Shown here piece by piece: positions 24,161 to 37,300 of a stretch of DNA of 64,000 nucleotides. The DNA lies in contig NC_084892.1 in the NCBI RefSeq assembly GCF_958979055.1, forward strand, positions 377,001 through 441,000. Reading direction: 5' to 3'. The DNA comes from Alnus glutinosa. Lineage: Eukaryota > Streptophyta > Magnoliopsida > Fagales > Betulaceae. The translations under genes and the position numbers were made by a program. Every line of letters begins with the position of its first letter. Position 1 is the stretch's first letter. The notes beneath the pieces were generated by a model, which did not search any database, was not told where the DNA came from, and saw only the letters and a program-made list of their open reading frames with translations.

Positions 24161-27100
24161 TTAGCAGCAATCACCACCACCACCACTACCACTACCGCCA
24201 CCACCACCATCACTACTGCCACCACCACCACCACCACCAGCATTCAGCTGTATATTTTTTTTCTCCTGTGGAGTTCCTTCTTCCACAAGAATAGGAACCT
24301 CCATTATCTGTAAAATAATCTCAAACTCGTTAGAAGTAAGAACAGAAAACGCAACATCATACTTATGGCAATCATGTTTTCTAGGCATATGGCTATCACA
24401 CTTTAATCAGAGTATATTTCTTAAACAGTTAACTAAATAATTCAATTCCAAAACATCAATGCTGCATCACTATCTGCATTTACATATATTCTTCTTCTTT
24501 TATTTTATTTATGCCAATAATCTTTAGCTCAAATGGTATTTCCGCCCTTTATAGCAAGGTGGAGGGTGAGGTTGTGCATTTACATATGTCTATAATTATG
24601 GCAACCATATTTTCTGTTTTCTGGTTTACAAACAACCACAGTTTCTTCTATAAACCTTGTACCCTTTATCCTACCTTTGTCCTTATAGGATAAGCCCCTT
24701 CGCCACCATACCTTTCCCTTCATTAGGAATATGCCATTCCAACCAAAGGCTACCAGTCAAACAACCACACTTGAAATGGAACTAACATACAAACCCCATC
24801 ACAGCTTGAAATGGAACTATCATATAACTCACCGTATACTTAATTCAAATAAAAAGAGAAGGGGTGGGGGGGAGGGGGGAACAACCATAAGGTGATTAGA
24901 AGGATAAATTGATTGTCTAGAGTGGTTATTATTGAAGAATTAATTAAATAATTAAATTCACTATTTCTTATCAGCTTAAGCTTTTAATACAAGTGATTTA
25001 ACATAGTATCATACTAGATGTCCTGAATTCGAACTTTAACTCTACAATTTGCTCTAAATTTTATTTAAATATTTCAAGAATTAGATCTCACTTATTAAGG
25101 GTAATCGATATCAAATATCTTTAATATCCCAAAAATATGGAATGTTAATTGCCATAAGTATTACCTTTAATGCAAGCGTTTCAAAGCATTGCTCCACATT
25201 TTCTCTAGTTTTAACACTACATTCGAGAAACGAACATCCAAGCTCCTTTGCTAGTGCGATTCCTTCCTCTCGACTTATAGCTCTTTCAGAATCCTGGAAC
25301 CACATACACGATCAACTATTATAACCAACTTAATAAATTGAGAGCCTTTAATTTAGAAAATTTATTTTTATAACTAATCATCAAATTTTTTTTTTAATTA
25401 ATAACTAAAGAATAAAAGCATATTAGATAATCACAAGAATTTATCTTTGAAAGGGAGAAATAGACCACTAACCATAAGAAAAAAGTCCCATATACTGTGA
25501 TGATAATGCATACTACTTGCATAGCATACTTTCTATGAATTTCCATGCCAATAGCTTATGTACCCACAAAGATGAAATTTATGAACTCAATATGCACCAC
25601 CAACTACAGAAATGCTGTAAAATCTTCTCCACAATGATATGGACTGATAAATTGTTAAGAGTCCTATTCATGTCAAGGCCATCAAAGCCTCAATCAGAAA
25701 CAGGGCAATATATACCTTGCTGCAGCACAGACGATGTTTACTGTGTAACAGATATATACCAATTGTGGCTTGCAGGAATGAACAACCATCAATAGATTTT
25801 CAGTACAATGTGACAATGAATCAGCTCTACACTCTTGCTAGTAAAATCTTTCCTACAAGAAACCACGTATGTCGAGAAAATCATGCCGACAACATAAACT
25901 ATGAATTTTCTTTTACTGGGTGTCTCAAGGAATGCAGAAGTGCATGCATATCATACCAGAGACAAATGTGTTAGCGGTCAGACAATAACTTGATCCATTT
26001 ATTTTCCCGCAAAATTTGTTTACAGAGATTTTGAAAGAGCATGGAGATAAGTTTCTGTCAACTTATCAGCAGAATGCATATGGAGAGTATAGAACTTACT
26101 CTATCAACTTTATTTCCAACAAGCATCTTGACACACTTCGGATTAGTAGTGTAAATTTCCACTTCTTTAGCCCAGAAATCTGATATGGATGTAAAGGTGC
26201 TTCTAACGGTTATGTCATAAACTACAATACAAGAAAAGAAATAGGTAATAGCTCTGTTTACCCAAACCGTGGGAAGATAGTATATATTGAAAAGGTTATG
26301 AACAAATATGGAGTGGTAATTGAATCTAATAGTTATTGTAACAATTATCAATATTAGTTTCAAGGAGCAAAAAGCTAAAAAGAACAGACAAGTGCTGTTT
26401 TGATCAAGAACGATGTCATGAATCTTTTATACATGACTTTCAAACTCTGTAAAAGCCACATCTCGGGTTAAAATCTGAAAATTAGAAGTCATATTTTAGC
26501 TCATACGATCTCATATTCTAAGGCATTGGTCTTGGCTTAAGAATGAGCAGATCATTTCAATGAGGATTGCCTTTCCTTAACGCCTATTGGGTCCTAACTT
26601 TCCTGCAGCATGTTAAATTCTACTCCCATCTTCCAAGTCCTCCTGGTCATCCACCTAAAGATTATTTTCATAGCTACAAAAGAACAAATAAAGCTTTAAA
26701 AGAAACTTTGTTTCCCTCTAACTGGTTCAATAGAAAAAAGATTCGTGAAAAAGAAGTTTCAAATTACCTTGTTTTTATGGTTCTCTTCTTGTTGCATCGA
26801 TCTTTGGCATCAGTCAAATTTAGATATATAATAGATGTGAAAAAGATCAATAATATCTCTGGAGTTGAAACACAGTAGTTTTATGAAGAGAAGAAAAAAA
26901 AAAAAGGAAGTTAAAAAAAGGTGAGTTAACCTCTATTGCCAATATTCAAGATTTTTGCTATGTTTAGTAAATATCCTTCGTCTTAGCAGTCAATATGACA
27001 CAAGAGCCATGTTCCATAAACCAACTTAAGATAGTAGATATTTCCATATATGCATGCTTTGAAGAATAACATGAATATATTTTGTTGCTAGCTTACCAAG

Positions 27101-30100
27101 AATAATCCCGTGGGCACCTCGATAAAAAGAGTGTGTTAATGTTCTGAACTTGTCCTGTCCAGCTGCAACAGACATTACATTTAATTTACAAGTGTACAAG
27201 AATGAAATGACAAAGATCATAGGATATGTTTTATCCAAAGAAACCTAGAGTCAGTTCATTTATAGTTCATATATTTACCCCTAACGTTTAACATCTTAAC
27301 ACAATAAAAATTGCACAGAGAAGCGTAAAGAGCAAACTGCAAATTAAAGTTATATAACTTGTTTCTATTTTGTAAACTTGCCAAGGTCTTTGTTAATGAG
27401 CTTCAGAACTCAAAAATCTGCTGCTAGAAATCTCCAACGAAACATTACAAGGTTACCAGATCTCCTAAATGCGTTATGACATGTTTGATGCATTAAACTA
27501 ACAATAATACTGAGAACTGGGAAATAGAAGACTTGTGCATTGCAAGTACAGATAAAAACTCCAGATTCCATATGTGAATGAAACAATTCTCCAACAAAGG
27601 AGTCAGAACGAGTGAAGCAACCCTTGGTGGCTTTAGTTAAAGAATGTTGTTAGGTACGTACTACGGCTTTTACTTCAAGTTCTTTACAAACTGACGTGAT
27701 CTGCGCGCATGACACTTACCACGTCAACTACAAAAATGTGAACTGTCACGTGTCACTTACCGTGTTTACAAACCAACAGCCACGTGAGTTTGTAAGGAAT
27801 TGCAATAAAAGTTGCAGTACCCCAATCATTTTCCTTAGTTCAACAAAAAATTATCTCAATTTTTTTTTCTCATTCCACAAAATCTGCTCTTGCAACTTAA
27901 GATCCCCAAAAGGCGGCACGGTAACGAAGCAATAAACAAATTGTGAGGGGAAAAAAGTGAGGGAATGGTCTAGTGCCACAGCTTAATTACCACTTACCAG
28001 TGTCCCAAATTGTGAGCTTCAATTTCTTGCCACCTACTGTGAGCAGCTTGAACTTCAAATCCATACCTACACATAATAAGAACCTCAACATATTACTTAA
28101 CCCATCAAAAGACCTCCAAAGAGAAGTTACTATATATATTTACAATGGAGACAACATTTTGAAACAACTTATTCAGATAGACAAAGCTTTCAAGAAAAAG
28201 AACACCACATTTTTTAAGGTTTGGGCACTTTAAAATTCGTAAATTCAAGAAATATTTATAATTTGGGTACTGTTTACTGAGTCTCAAATATTGGTTAATA
28301 GCAACGATAGCATTAGCAACAACACAAATATGTAATTTTAACGATCAAAAAACGTAGTCGTCACTAAAAATTCAAAATATGTAATTTTTTGCAACAAGAA
28401 TATTGTTATCAAAAAATTGTATTAAATCTTTCGGCGATTTAAATTCTCATTTTTTGTTCTTTTGATCCTAAACAAGGAATTCAAAGAACGAGCTTTAAGA
28501 TCTGTCCCTAATTTATTATTCCTTCCAAGTTGTCATATTACGTCATAGATTGTAGGATATATCATAGTCTTTCAAAAACTAAACAACCACTTTTGTACAG
28601 TTGGAATGGCCGCGCGGCCACCTCTGTCATGTTGGAATGGTCACGTGACCACTTTTGATAAGAACAAAGGTGATCGTAAAACCACCTCTAAATAATTAGG
28701 TACCCGCGCTGCCATCCTCTCTTCTATTGAGGTGGTTCTACGACCGCTTCTTTATTTATTTATTTAGTGTCTATATATCCCTACAAAATAAACACATATT
28801 TTCTCAAAATATTTCTATAAGAAAATGTAAAAAGTTTTCTTCAAAGTTTGTTGTGTTATGTTTTTTTGGAAAGTACTATTTTATATTTTGCTTTTTGAAA
28901 AATATGAATAGTTTGTTAAATGTTTTGAGTAAAGTATGTTTTTATTTTTTAAAATAGAAAAATTTATGTTTGTTAATGCTTTTTAAATGCTGCTTTTTTA
29001 TTTTTTCTTTGAAAAAGTGTTTCGATTTGACATAAATGTAAAAATAGTCTTTAATGTTTTATGAATTTTTTTTTTTTTTTATATATTTTTGAGTGTTTGT
29101 TAATGTTTTTATTTTATAAAGAGAAATAAAAAGGAAAATGAAAAAGTAATATCAAACAACATCCTAAAGGTTTTTTGCAACGACATAGGTACTTTTAGTG
29201 ACTATTTTTTTAGCTGCTAAAACCTTATACTGTCGTAGTTATTATAAGCATTTCATAAGATAAAAATACCCCAATAAATTCGAGAAAATAAAGAAAAATA
29301 AAAATAAAAATAAAAATTAAGAAATTTAAAAAAAATTGAAAACTACAAACTACAAACTACAAACTATTTTTTATTTAAAAAAAAAAAATGTGGAAGAGTT
29401 GTCCCTTGGCGAAATGGGTTGCTTAGCCACTCTCTTTTGGCCAAATGGGGTTTGGTTGAATCACCTCCAAATGGTTGGGAGTGGTTTAGTCCCCCCCTTC
29501 AAGTATATATGGGGTTGGCTGAACTACTCAAAAAAAAAAAAAAAAACCTAACTGTAGGGTGGCCAAACCATTGCCTGTCGCTTTCTTTTCTTATGAAGTT
29601 TTTAGCTTTTTTATTTTATTTTATTTTTATTTAATAAAATATATTTTTGTTATTTAAGGTACATTTCAAATTTGTGATAATTTGGAAGATATTGATGCTA
29701 TCTTTAAGTCAAATATATTACAAGTTGAGCGTTAGTTTAAAGAAAATATGTATACCTTTTTTCAAGTTTTAAAGATAGTCGTAGATCTTACATTGTTATT
29801 CATTTTGGTTGCTAAGAAATAGTGGGGAAAAAAAAAAAAGCCACATGTTACTATTTGTGAACATAACAAAACTAAAAGTTGGCTTAATTAAACAATAAAT
29901 AATAAGACAACTAGCAGCATTTTTCTTACATCTCATTACATTCTCTACATGTAAAGAAAACTCCTAAAAACTCCTTGAATCAGATTCTTTTGTTGTTCCC
30001 TAAACTAATAAAATATCAAAAAAATTAAAAGTTGTAACCTACATCTAAGAAAGCAAAAGTGGTTCATTTAGCATTATTTTAATATAAAAAAAAAACTTTA

Positions 30101-30481
30101 TATTTTCTCTTTCGTTCCTTTAGCATTTATTTAAAATAATATTAAATAATTTCTCTTTCGTCTTTTTATTCTCTTAACATTTAATTTAAATATTATTTAA
30201 ATAATATAAGAAAATAATAAAAAAAAACTATTGTGGAGTGCATTTAAATAAAGAAGCAAAAAAAAAATGATTAAATTCTTTAAACCGAAGAAAAGTTTAA
30301 GAAAAGCTACTCTTAGGGAACTAATAAAGAAGAAAGTACCAACGGTGGGCAAAGGAGGTTCGGTGGAGTCGGAGACGAAGCTGACGATGAGGCTGGTTTT
30401 TCCAACGTTGGAATCACCGATCAATAAGATCTTGAAGGAGAGATCGTAGTTGCCACTGCTTAGAGCTGAAGACGAATCCAT
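24161..30481 (-). CDS. RABC2: RABC2-like GTPase, array copy 4, with poly-Gly tail and CC end
   Basis: Exons are 30481-30340, 28066-27998, 27162-27097, 26221-26100, 25293-25165 and 24307-24161. All are GT-AG and in phase, giving 224 residues. P-loop GDSNVGKT, WDTAGQDKF with the catalytic Gln kept, and NKVD are present. G5 is ECSVKT with valine for alanine. The tail is a Gly/Ser-rich run ending GGGGDCC, a usable double-cysteine prenylation signal. It starts MDSSSA, where copy 3 has MGSSSA. This is the better preserved of the two recent copies and is likely a working Rab with a modified tail. Its intron 1 carries the same TE remnant as copy 3. Confidence 0.85.
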
Positions 30482-31220
30482 TGATTCCTCAAACCCAAGA
30501 CTCTCTCTCGCTCTCTCTTCGTGTTAATTTGCCTGATGATATATTAGTGCTTTTTCCGTGTGTCTCTCTCTGTGTCGTCTAAGAAGTACCGCGAAAGAAA
30601 TGAATATAAAAAGGCGGGGGCGCGCGCTCGAGAGAGAGGGAGAGTGAGAAAAAGAATTAAGGCTACCGCCTAGCTACCTGAGCAACATCTGGCAACCAAA
30701 CCGAACGTATTTATTCTCTCCTTTTCTCCTCTCAGCTCTCTTTTTCCTGATGCTATTCCATTTTAGCGGAAAGCTAATTAATTGAATGGCTTTAGATTAT
30801 ATATATATGGAATATCATCTTGACGAATCCTTTTTACTTTTACATGACATGTTGTTCTCTTTGTAAAATATTAAATGAATAAACAAATAAAACATCCTTG
30901 TTCTCAAATCATCGTTGTTTTGCGCCTAAACCCAACATTCGCACGCTGGTTTATGATCGAGCTGCAATCCTAATTAATGGCTAATATATATATATATATA
31001 TATATGGACCTCTCTTTTTGTCAATGGGGGCAGTGGCTGTGGGAGGAGGCTGCTGCTCGGACAAGGAGAGCCTCTCGCAGCCCCTACAATTTCTCGATCG
31101 TCTTTCCTTTTAAGTTTAAAAGAATGTACAAATTGGCAAGTTTTAAATGAGATCAGTTTTACACGTGGGATATGAGGATTTGTTTAGAGTTGTGTTATTT
31201 GCACACACCCATTGTGGGAC
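30482..31220 (-). promoter_or_regulatory. 5' flank and promoter region of RABC2 copy 4
   Basis: Nearly identical to the 5' flank of copy 3, including the CT-rich leader, the GC-rich patch near 30615 and the conserved blocks near 30903 and 31021. A TA run at 30985-31005 differs in length from copy 3. The homology stops at 31220. Confidence 0.45.
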
Positions 31221-32719
31221 ATAAATTTCCTATTAGCAACAACTTGTTTATAGGTAACTCGGCAAGTACGTACTATTAGCAACAACTTTGTCGTCATTGC
31301 AGTGACATGGAAATTGCTTCTTATTTCTTGCCATGCTATATCTCCCCTTGCTCTACCACCTTCTCACCACTGTTAAGCTTCTATTTTACCACCTCTGTCA
31401 TGTTGTTTCGTTGCACAAAATAGCCAATTAAACCAGTTTTGGATGACCGAACCGCCACTTTAGCCACTACATGCATGTTCATTTGCGGAATCTAATTAGT
31501 TTAGTTAAGAGGGTCTACATAATGACATCTTAGTAAAATGGATATAAGTTTCGACTCTTAATTATGAAAAGGGCAACTGTGGTTGATTTATGGTTAAATA
31601 GCAATTAACATTAAAAGGTTAACCCAACATCCAAATTAGTTTTGGAATAATTTTTGCCTAATATTAGATTCATATTCCGTGCAATGAAACTTTCCTTACA
31701 TCATGCAATAAGAAGCCTCGTTACACCCGATTCCGATCTCATTGGAACCATCACGCCGTACTTGCGCCCTACCCACATATCAACCTTCATGTACCTCCGT
31801 TACCCTTTTTTTTGAAAAAAAAAAAAAAAAAAATACTATATACCACATAATTATCTCATAATACTAACGTGCACGTGCAATCCTAACTAATTCTTAAATT
31901 TTTTTTCTTTTTAAGTAAGGACGGGTCCAAAGGTTAGTTGAGATTACCACATAAACATTGTAAAATAGTTATGAGATAAAATTGTAATTTATAATATTAT
32001 TTTTTTAAAAAATAAATAAACAGTAACCACCCTTAATACTTTTTTTTTTTTAAAAAAAAAAAAAAAACTCTCGTATTTAACTTAGAGGTTCTACTTGACT
32101 GATCGAAATTCCCAACTTACAGTCTCTTGTAAAAAGAAAAAAGAACAAAGGAGAGGACAAAAGAATAATATAAAGCCCATGTGAAAGGGAGTTTCTTGTC
32201 TGAGACTTGATCGATTAATAGTAAACTCCATGCTCGGGCATAAATTCTAATTTTGAAGCATATCATTAGTTAGAGGAATAAAATGTCTCATAGCAGCTCT
32301 ATTTAGCCGTATATTAAGATTCATTTTAAGGGTACGTTGGAAAAGATTTACCTACTTAGGGCATAATTTTTTTGGGGATTCCAAGATCTCCATCCCGATA
32401 GATATTATAATAATTTTGTTACTTGAATTGCTGGAGTCCATTACAAGTCTCAAACAGTCTATATACTTATTCGGTATATAGACAAATAAATCATATAAAA
32501 ATTTCTTATACATTTTACATTTAGGGTAAAATACTTTCTGAAAAATATTTTCCACATTTTTTTATGTTTGGTGCAATTGAAAATAATAGTCAAACAAAAA
32601 ATATTTTCAAGTTAACCAAAAAAACTTCTTTAGTTTCGGAAAATAATTTATATTTTAAAATTTCGTAAATCATTTTTCGAAATTAAATTCCTCCTTCTTA
32701 GACCGTCAGATCACTGTTG
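31221..32719. other. Intergenic spacer with CACTA-like debris
   Basis: No gene recognised. A short block at about 31228-31308 carries the attagcaacaac and gtcgtcattg words of the CACTA end at 32720-32859 and ends gcagtg where the other ends gtagtg, so it looks like a truncated sibling. The remainder is AT-rich with several A and T runs. Confidence 0.45.
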
Positions 32720-32859
32720 GACCAGCAACAACTCTTGTCGTCATTGATAATAACATATTAGCACCGACACTAAAACAATCGTTGATCCTTTTTGGCGAGG
32801 TAACTTAGCAAGTATTAGCAACAATTTTGTCGTCATTGATGACCAAATTTCTTGTAGTG
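32720..32859 (-). mobile_element. CACTA (En/Spm-type) transposon end
   Basis: On the minus strand the sequence begins CACTACAAGAAATTTGG, the standard plant CACTA terminus. It is followed by subterminal words such as attgttgctaat and aatgacgac in repeated and inverted forms. I did not find the partner end in this window, so this is a fragment or a long non-autonomous element with a decayed other end. Confidence 0.65.
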
Positions 32860-33314
32860 ACATGAAAAAAAAAAATGAAAGTAAAAGTTGACACTTGAAC
32901 AAAAGTGATCAAAAAAAAGTGATAATGTATTATATCTCTTAAAAATGTTAACCACATTAAAGCACCAAACATTGGATAATATTTTTTTTCAACAAAAAAT
33001 ATTTTCTTAAAAAATAATTCTTTTAAAAATATTTTATCCGGAAACAAAACCTAAATTATTAGCCATCGGAACAACAAACTCTCAGATGAGATTCGGATCT
33101 CTACTTGACGTAGTTGGAGAGAGCGAAGGCTAAGAGAAGAGAGTTTGTTTATTTTTTAGTTAAGTCTTTTTTAGATAGGCCTAAACGCACCACCCTGTAA
33201 TTAGTAATTAAAGGGACAAGCCCTTGTTCAAGCCTATAGTCCTCGACCCACTCTAAGGCCAAACAATCACAAGAGGCCTCGTGAACAGACAATCTCGTCG
33301 ACGCCGGAGCCGGA
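32860..33314 (+). promoter_or_regulatory. Promoter and 5' UTR region of SF3A2
   Basis: The region between the CACTA end and the SF3A2 start codon. It becomes less AT-rich from about 33060, consistent with a leader. No TATA box is obvious. The transcription start is not visible. Confidence 0.4.
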
Positions 33315-34294
33315 ATGGACAGAGAATGGGGTTCGAAGCCTGGAAGCGGAGGCGCCGCCTCCGCCCAGAACGAAGCCATCGACCGCCGTGAGCGTCTCCG
33401 AAGGCTCGCCCTTGAGACCATCGATCTTGCCAAAGATCCCTATTTTATGCGCAACCACCTCGGCAGGTATCCCATTCTCTCTCTGTCTGTCTCGCTCTTT
33501 CTCTCTCTATGCATATTTGATTTAGGTTTTTTGGTTCTGATGTTTTGGTTTGGGAGTTTTGTTGTAGTTATGAGTGCAAACTTTGCCTGACACTCCACAA
33601 CAACGAGGGTAATTACTTGGCCCACACACAGGGAAAACGCCACCAGACTAATTTGGCCAAGAGAGCTGCCCGCGAGGCCAAGGAAGCGCCGGCGCAGCCT
33701 CAGCCCCACAAGCGCAAGGTCTCCGTTCGCAAGTCAGGCAAGCCCTTTTTTCCTTTTCCATTTTTTCCTTGTCTCTTTTTCGACCCCGTATATACTACTG
33801 TTTTGTGCCTTTTCCGCTACCAGGCTTTGTGATCTGTTGTGTGCCAAAACGACTATGTTATGTTATTGTCCCCAGAGTATGATTTCGTCGAACGTGTAGT
33901 GGGCAAAATTGTGTTAACGAAGATAATTGATTTGTGTTGGAGAATTTTTACTGGTTGATAGTTTGTCTGCCTCTGAGTAAGATCACCTCTGAGTAAGATC
34001 ACATCTTTGTGTGTTTGTAGGTGGTTTTGTCTGAATTATTCTGTGAGAAAGAACCTTGAGTGGGCATTTGGGTCAGAGCTATTGCCATCAGTAATGGGAT
34101 AAGCTCATTTTTAGTAGTTCATGAGAACGAACCTTGTTCAGGTTTTTCCTTAATTAAATGGTGGGTACCAGTTCAAAGTCCCTTAGGATTGATTATTATG
34201 CATGATGTACAATTTCAATTCTTGCAGTACAGCTTATCACCCAAAAAAAAAAAAAAAGAAAGTTGTGAATAGGAATCAAAATATTGAGCTTTTA

Positions 34295-34329
<35 letters not shown>

Positions 34330-37300
34330 ATAAGTGATTGACAAATATCATTAAATACGTAAGGTACCACTAGGTACACATGAAGTATACCAAAAGAAAT
34401 ACCTAACTAGAAGGAGCAAAAAGAATAAGGAAATCCTTATAACTAATCGTCAAAGGAGACACATAAGCAATTGTCCACAGATACAAAGTTTATAAGAAAA
34501 AGGTTTTTATCTTCTCCAAAGTCCTCTCCCGGTTCTCAAAACTTTTGTCATTCATTTCCTTCCATAAACACTATAAAAGGCACATAGGCACCATCTTGCA
34601 CACAACAACACTCCGCGGACTCCCAGAGGTCCACCAAAAAGCATGCATATCGACTCGAAGTCTAGGCAAAACCCAAGACAGTCCAAAACAATTGAAAAAG
34701 GCAATCCAAATGCCATAAGTCATTTCACAATGAATAAGGAGATGATTCACAGACTCCCCATTCTTCTTACAGATGCAACATCTGTCCACCGTCCACGACA
34801 ATAATGTGCCGCTTCATGAGGTTATCCATGGTAAGCCTTAGTCTGCCACACACTCTTCCAAGGGAAGTGGCATCCTTCACTACAAACAAGGGAGCAATAG
34901 AAGAATTTAACCTTAAAACAACCCTCTTTTGGAGGGGATCCACCACATCACTTCCTCGTCTTGCTCTAGCTCAGTGGATATATTTGATAAGTGAAATACT
35001 TAAAAGGTTGAAACTAGGGGTTGAAAGCCACAAAAATAGGATTTTGTTATGATTAGTTGCTTGACTAGTTCAGTTAGGTGTAGATCGTATTTGAAATGTA
35101 ACATGAGTATGAAATAATTGAGGGAGGAGGAAATGATATATGTCTTGGCTTCATTTGTGGCAAGACGAGGTGATGTCTAAACAATACAAACCTCCAGGCT
35201 TACAAATAGCTCAGATAAAGAAGATTTAGAAGAAAGGAGCTTGTGCAAGTACTACCAAAATGACTTGTCAGGGTTAGAGTTACCATCATATGACATTATG
35301 GGTCCATGCCAGAAGTTAGTGTCATTTGAGTGTTGGATAAGTGTTAACTAGTGTATATTACAGTTTCCAAGAATGGGTTGTCTTTCTTGTGGACTAGAAT
35401 GGTTTGAACTTTTATCATTATCCCCAAAACAAGGAAAAGTTCAAATGCAAGAGTTTACCTTATAATAGGTAGGTCTATGGTGATTCTGCTAGTTATACTC
35501 TTAAGAACCTGAATGTCTTGCATCTTTGATTTTGTGGTTATTATTCTTGTTGATTTTGTATGTCTTTATTTTCCTTTTCCTTTTCACTCAGAACCTTTAA
35601 GAGAAGTATTCCGTTGATAATTTTAGCTATATTGTTATTCTTGACTCATGAGTAAACGTCCATCTGCTATACTTGCAGTCAAAATTGGAAGGCCTGGGTA
35701 TCGGGTAACAAAGCAGTTCGATGCAGAGACGAAACAGAGGTCTCTTCTTTTCCAGGTGCGTGTTTAGTTATTCCTTTTTTATTTTCTCTATTGTGTTTTG
35801 ATTGTATACAGATTCTCTTTCTTGCCGGTAAATTGGTAATGAAGAATTTTGTTTATGGGTACAATGGGCAGTAAGAGAAAGATGATATTAACAATATTTT
35901 TCTGGTAACATTATTGTGTCAAGCAGATTGAATATCCTGAGATTGAAGACCTTGCAAAACCAAGGCACAGGTTTATGTCTTCTTATGAGCAGGTTGGCTC
36001 TTTGTTTCTTTGAACTAGATTCTTACCTGAAATTTTTCACGTGCTTCTGTTGATTTATTTATCTATATTGCAATGCACTTGACTAATTAATGCTAAAATT
36101 AATTGTTTTTTGAAGACTAAATGATGTTCTAACTTCTTTTTATCACATCTCAATGGATGCAGAGGGTCCAACCCTTCGATAAAAGATACCAGTATCTTCT
36201 TTTTGCAGCTGATCCATATGAGATAATTGCTTTCAAGGTAAATCAATCATATAATTGTACATGCTTTTGACCTGAATCTTATTATTTAAGTGTAGATGTA
36301 GCTATCCACCCTAAACTATAGGGTCATTTGCATTCTGCGCTTAAATAAAATAATTTTGCAATCAACACTTAACTCTGGATTAATATATGCAATGTCCACT
36401 TTAGTCTCTCTCTCTCTCTCTCTCTCTCTCACAGGCTACTTAATCTTCTTTTCACCGTAGCAGTGGGGCGTACAGGCGCGTCCCGCTTGGGGCTCTATCT
36501 CTCTTAGCTATCTGTCTCTCCATCGTTCTCTCTTGCCTTTTCTTAGAGTTTCCTGGGTGTTGGGTTTAATTTTTTCGTTCTGTTGGAAGGGATGCTTTGC
36601 CTGTAGGGGTGTCGGTTTCGGCCTGATGGAGAGCCGATTCTTTGCGGAGGCGAAGTCCTTCCGATTCTCGGTGGAAACAGGGTCTGCCGAGCTTCGGGTG
36701 GAGGAAAAGAGGAAATGGTTTTCAGGTTGAGCTGCACTGCGTGGATGCTGTCGAGGGTGGAAGAAGTTTTGGGTAATCCTGGGATCGAGGATTTCGTTAA
36801 ATCCTTTAGGGAGGGGTCTAAGGCGACCATCACTCGGAGAGGTGAAAACACGTCTGGGCGGTTCTTGGAGGTAGCTGTTTTCAATGGAGGCCGAAGAGGA
36901 CGTATTCTCTTTCCTGAAGGTCGGGACGGGAGAGGGTGGAGCCGTGTTTTCGGGGAGCTGAGCAAAATTCTGGATTTTCTGGGAACCACGGTTGGGTCTT
37001 GGTCTACCTTCCTCTGGTGGTTTTCCGTCGGGCGTTAAGCTGGGGAAAGGAACAGGGCGTCCGTCGTTTGCGAAGGTGGTGAGTTCAGCAGCAACAGTCT
37101 CAGGAAATAGGGTTGCGGCAAAGATTGATGGAGATTGGCCTTTGCCAGTCAGGTGCAACGTGGAGAAGACGCAGCTGCGGGGAATGGAGATGGGCGGTCC
37201 GTCAGGTGAGAGATTGCTCCGTTCTGGAGGAGCAAGCGGTTGGCCCCTCGGGTATGGGCCATCGTGTAGATGATCATTTCAGGTCTCGAGGTTGTGTCTG

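Larger units (their letters stand above)
23881..31220. repeat. Segmental duplication, unit B (with RABC2 copy 4)
   Basis: Second copy of the block at 14281-21998. It lacks the SINE found in unit A, has a shorter region near 26990-27020, and retains about 45 bases near 26665 that unit A has lost. It starts exactly where the copia fragment ends. Confidence 0.9.

Noticed and set aside
15260-24880. CRISPR-like or regularly spaced repeats
   Set aside because: The repeats are a segmental duplication, microsatellites and TE copies in a plant nuclear genome; no array of spaced direct repeats exists.
36508-37158. Long minus-strand reading frame (216 codons) in SF3A2 intron 5
   Set aside because: It is antisense to the LINE ORF1 region, Pro/Arg-rich because of GC-rich DNA, and matches no family.
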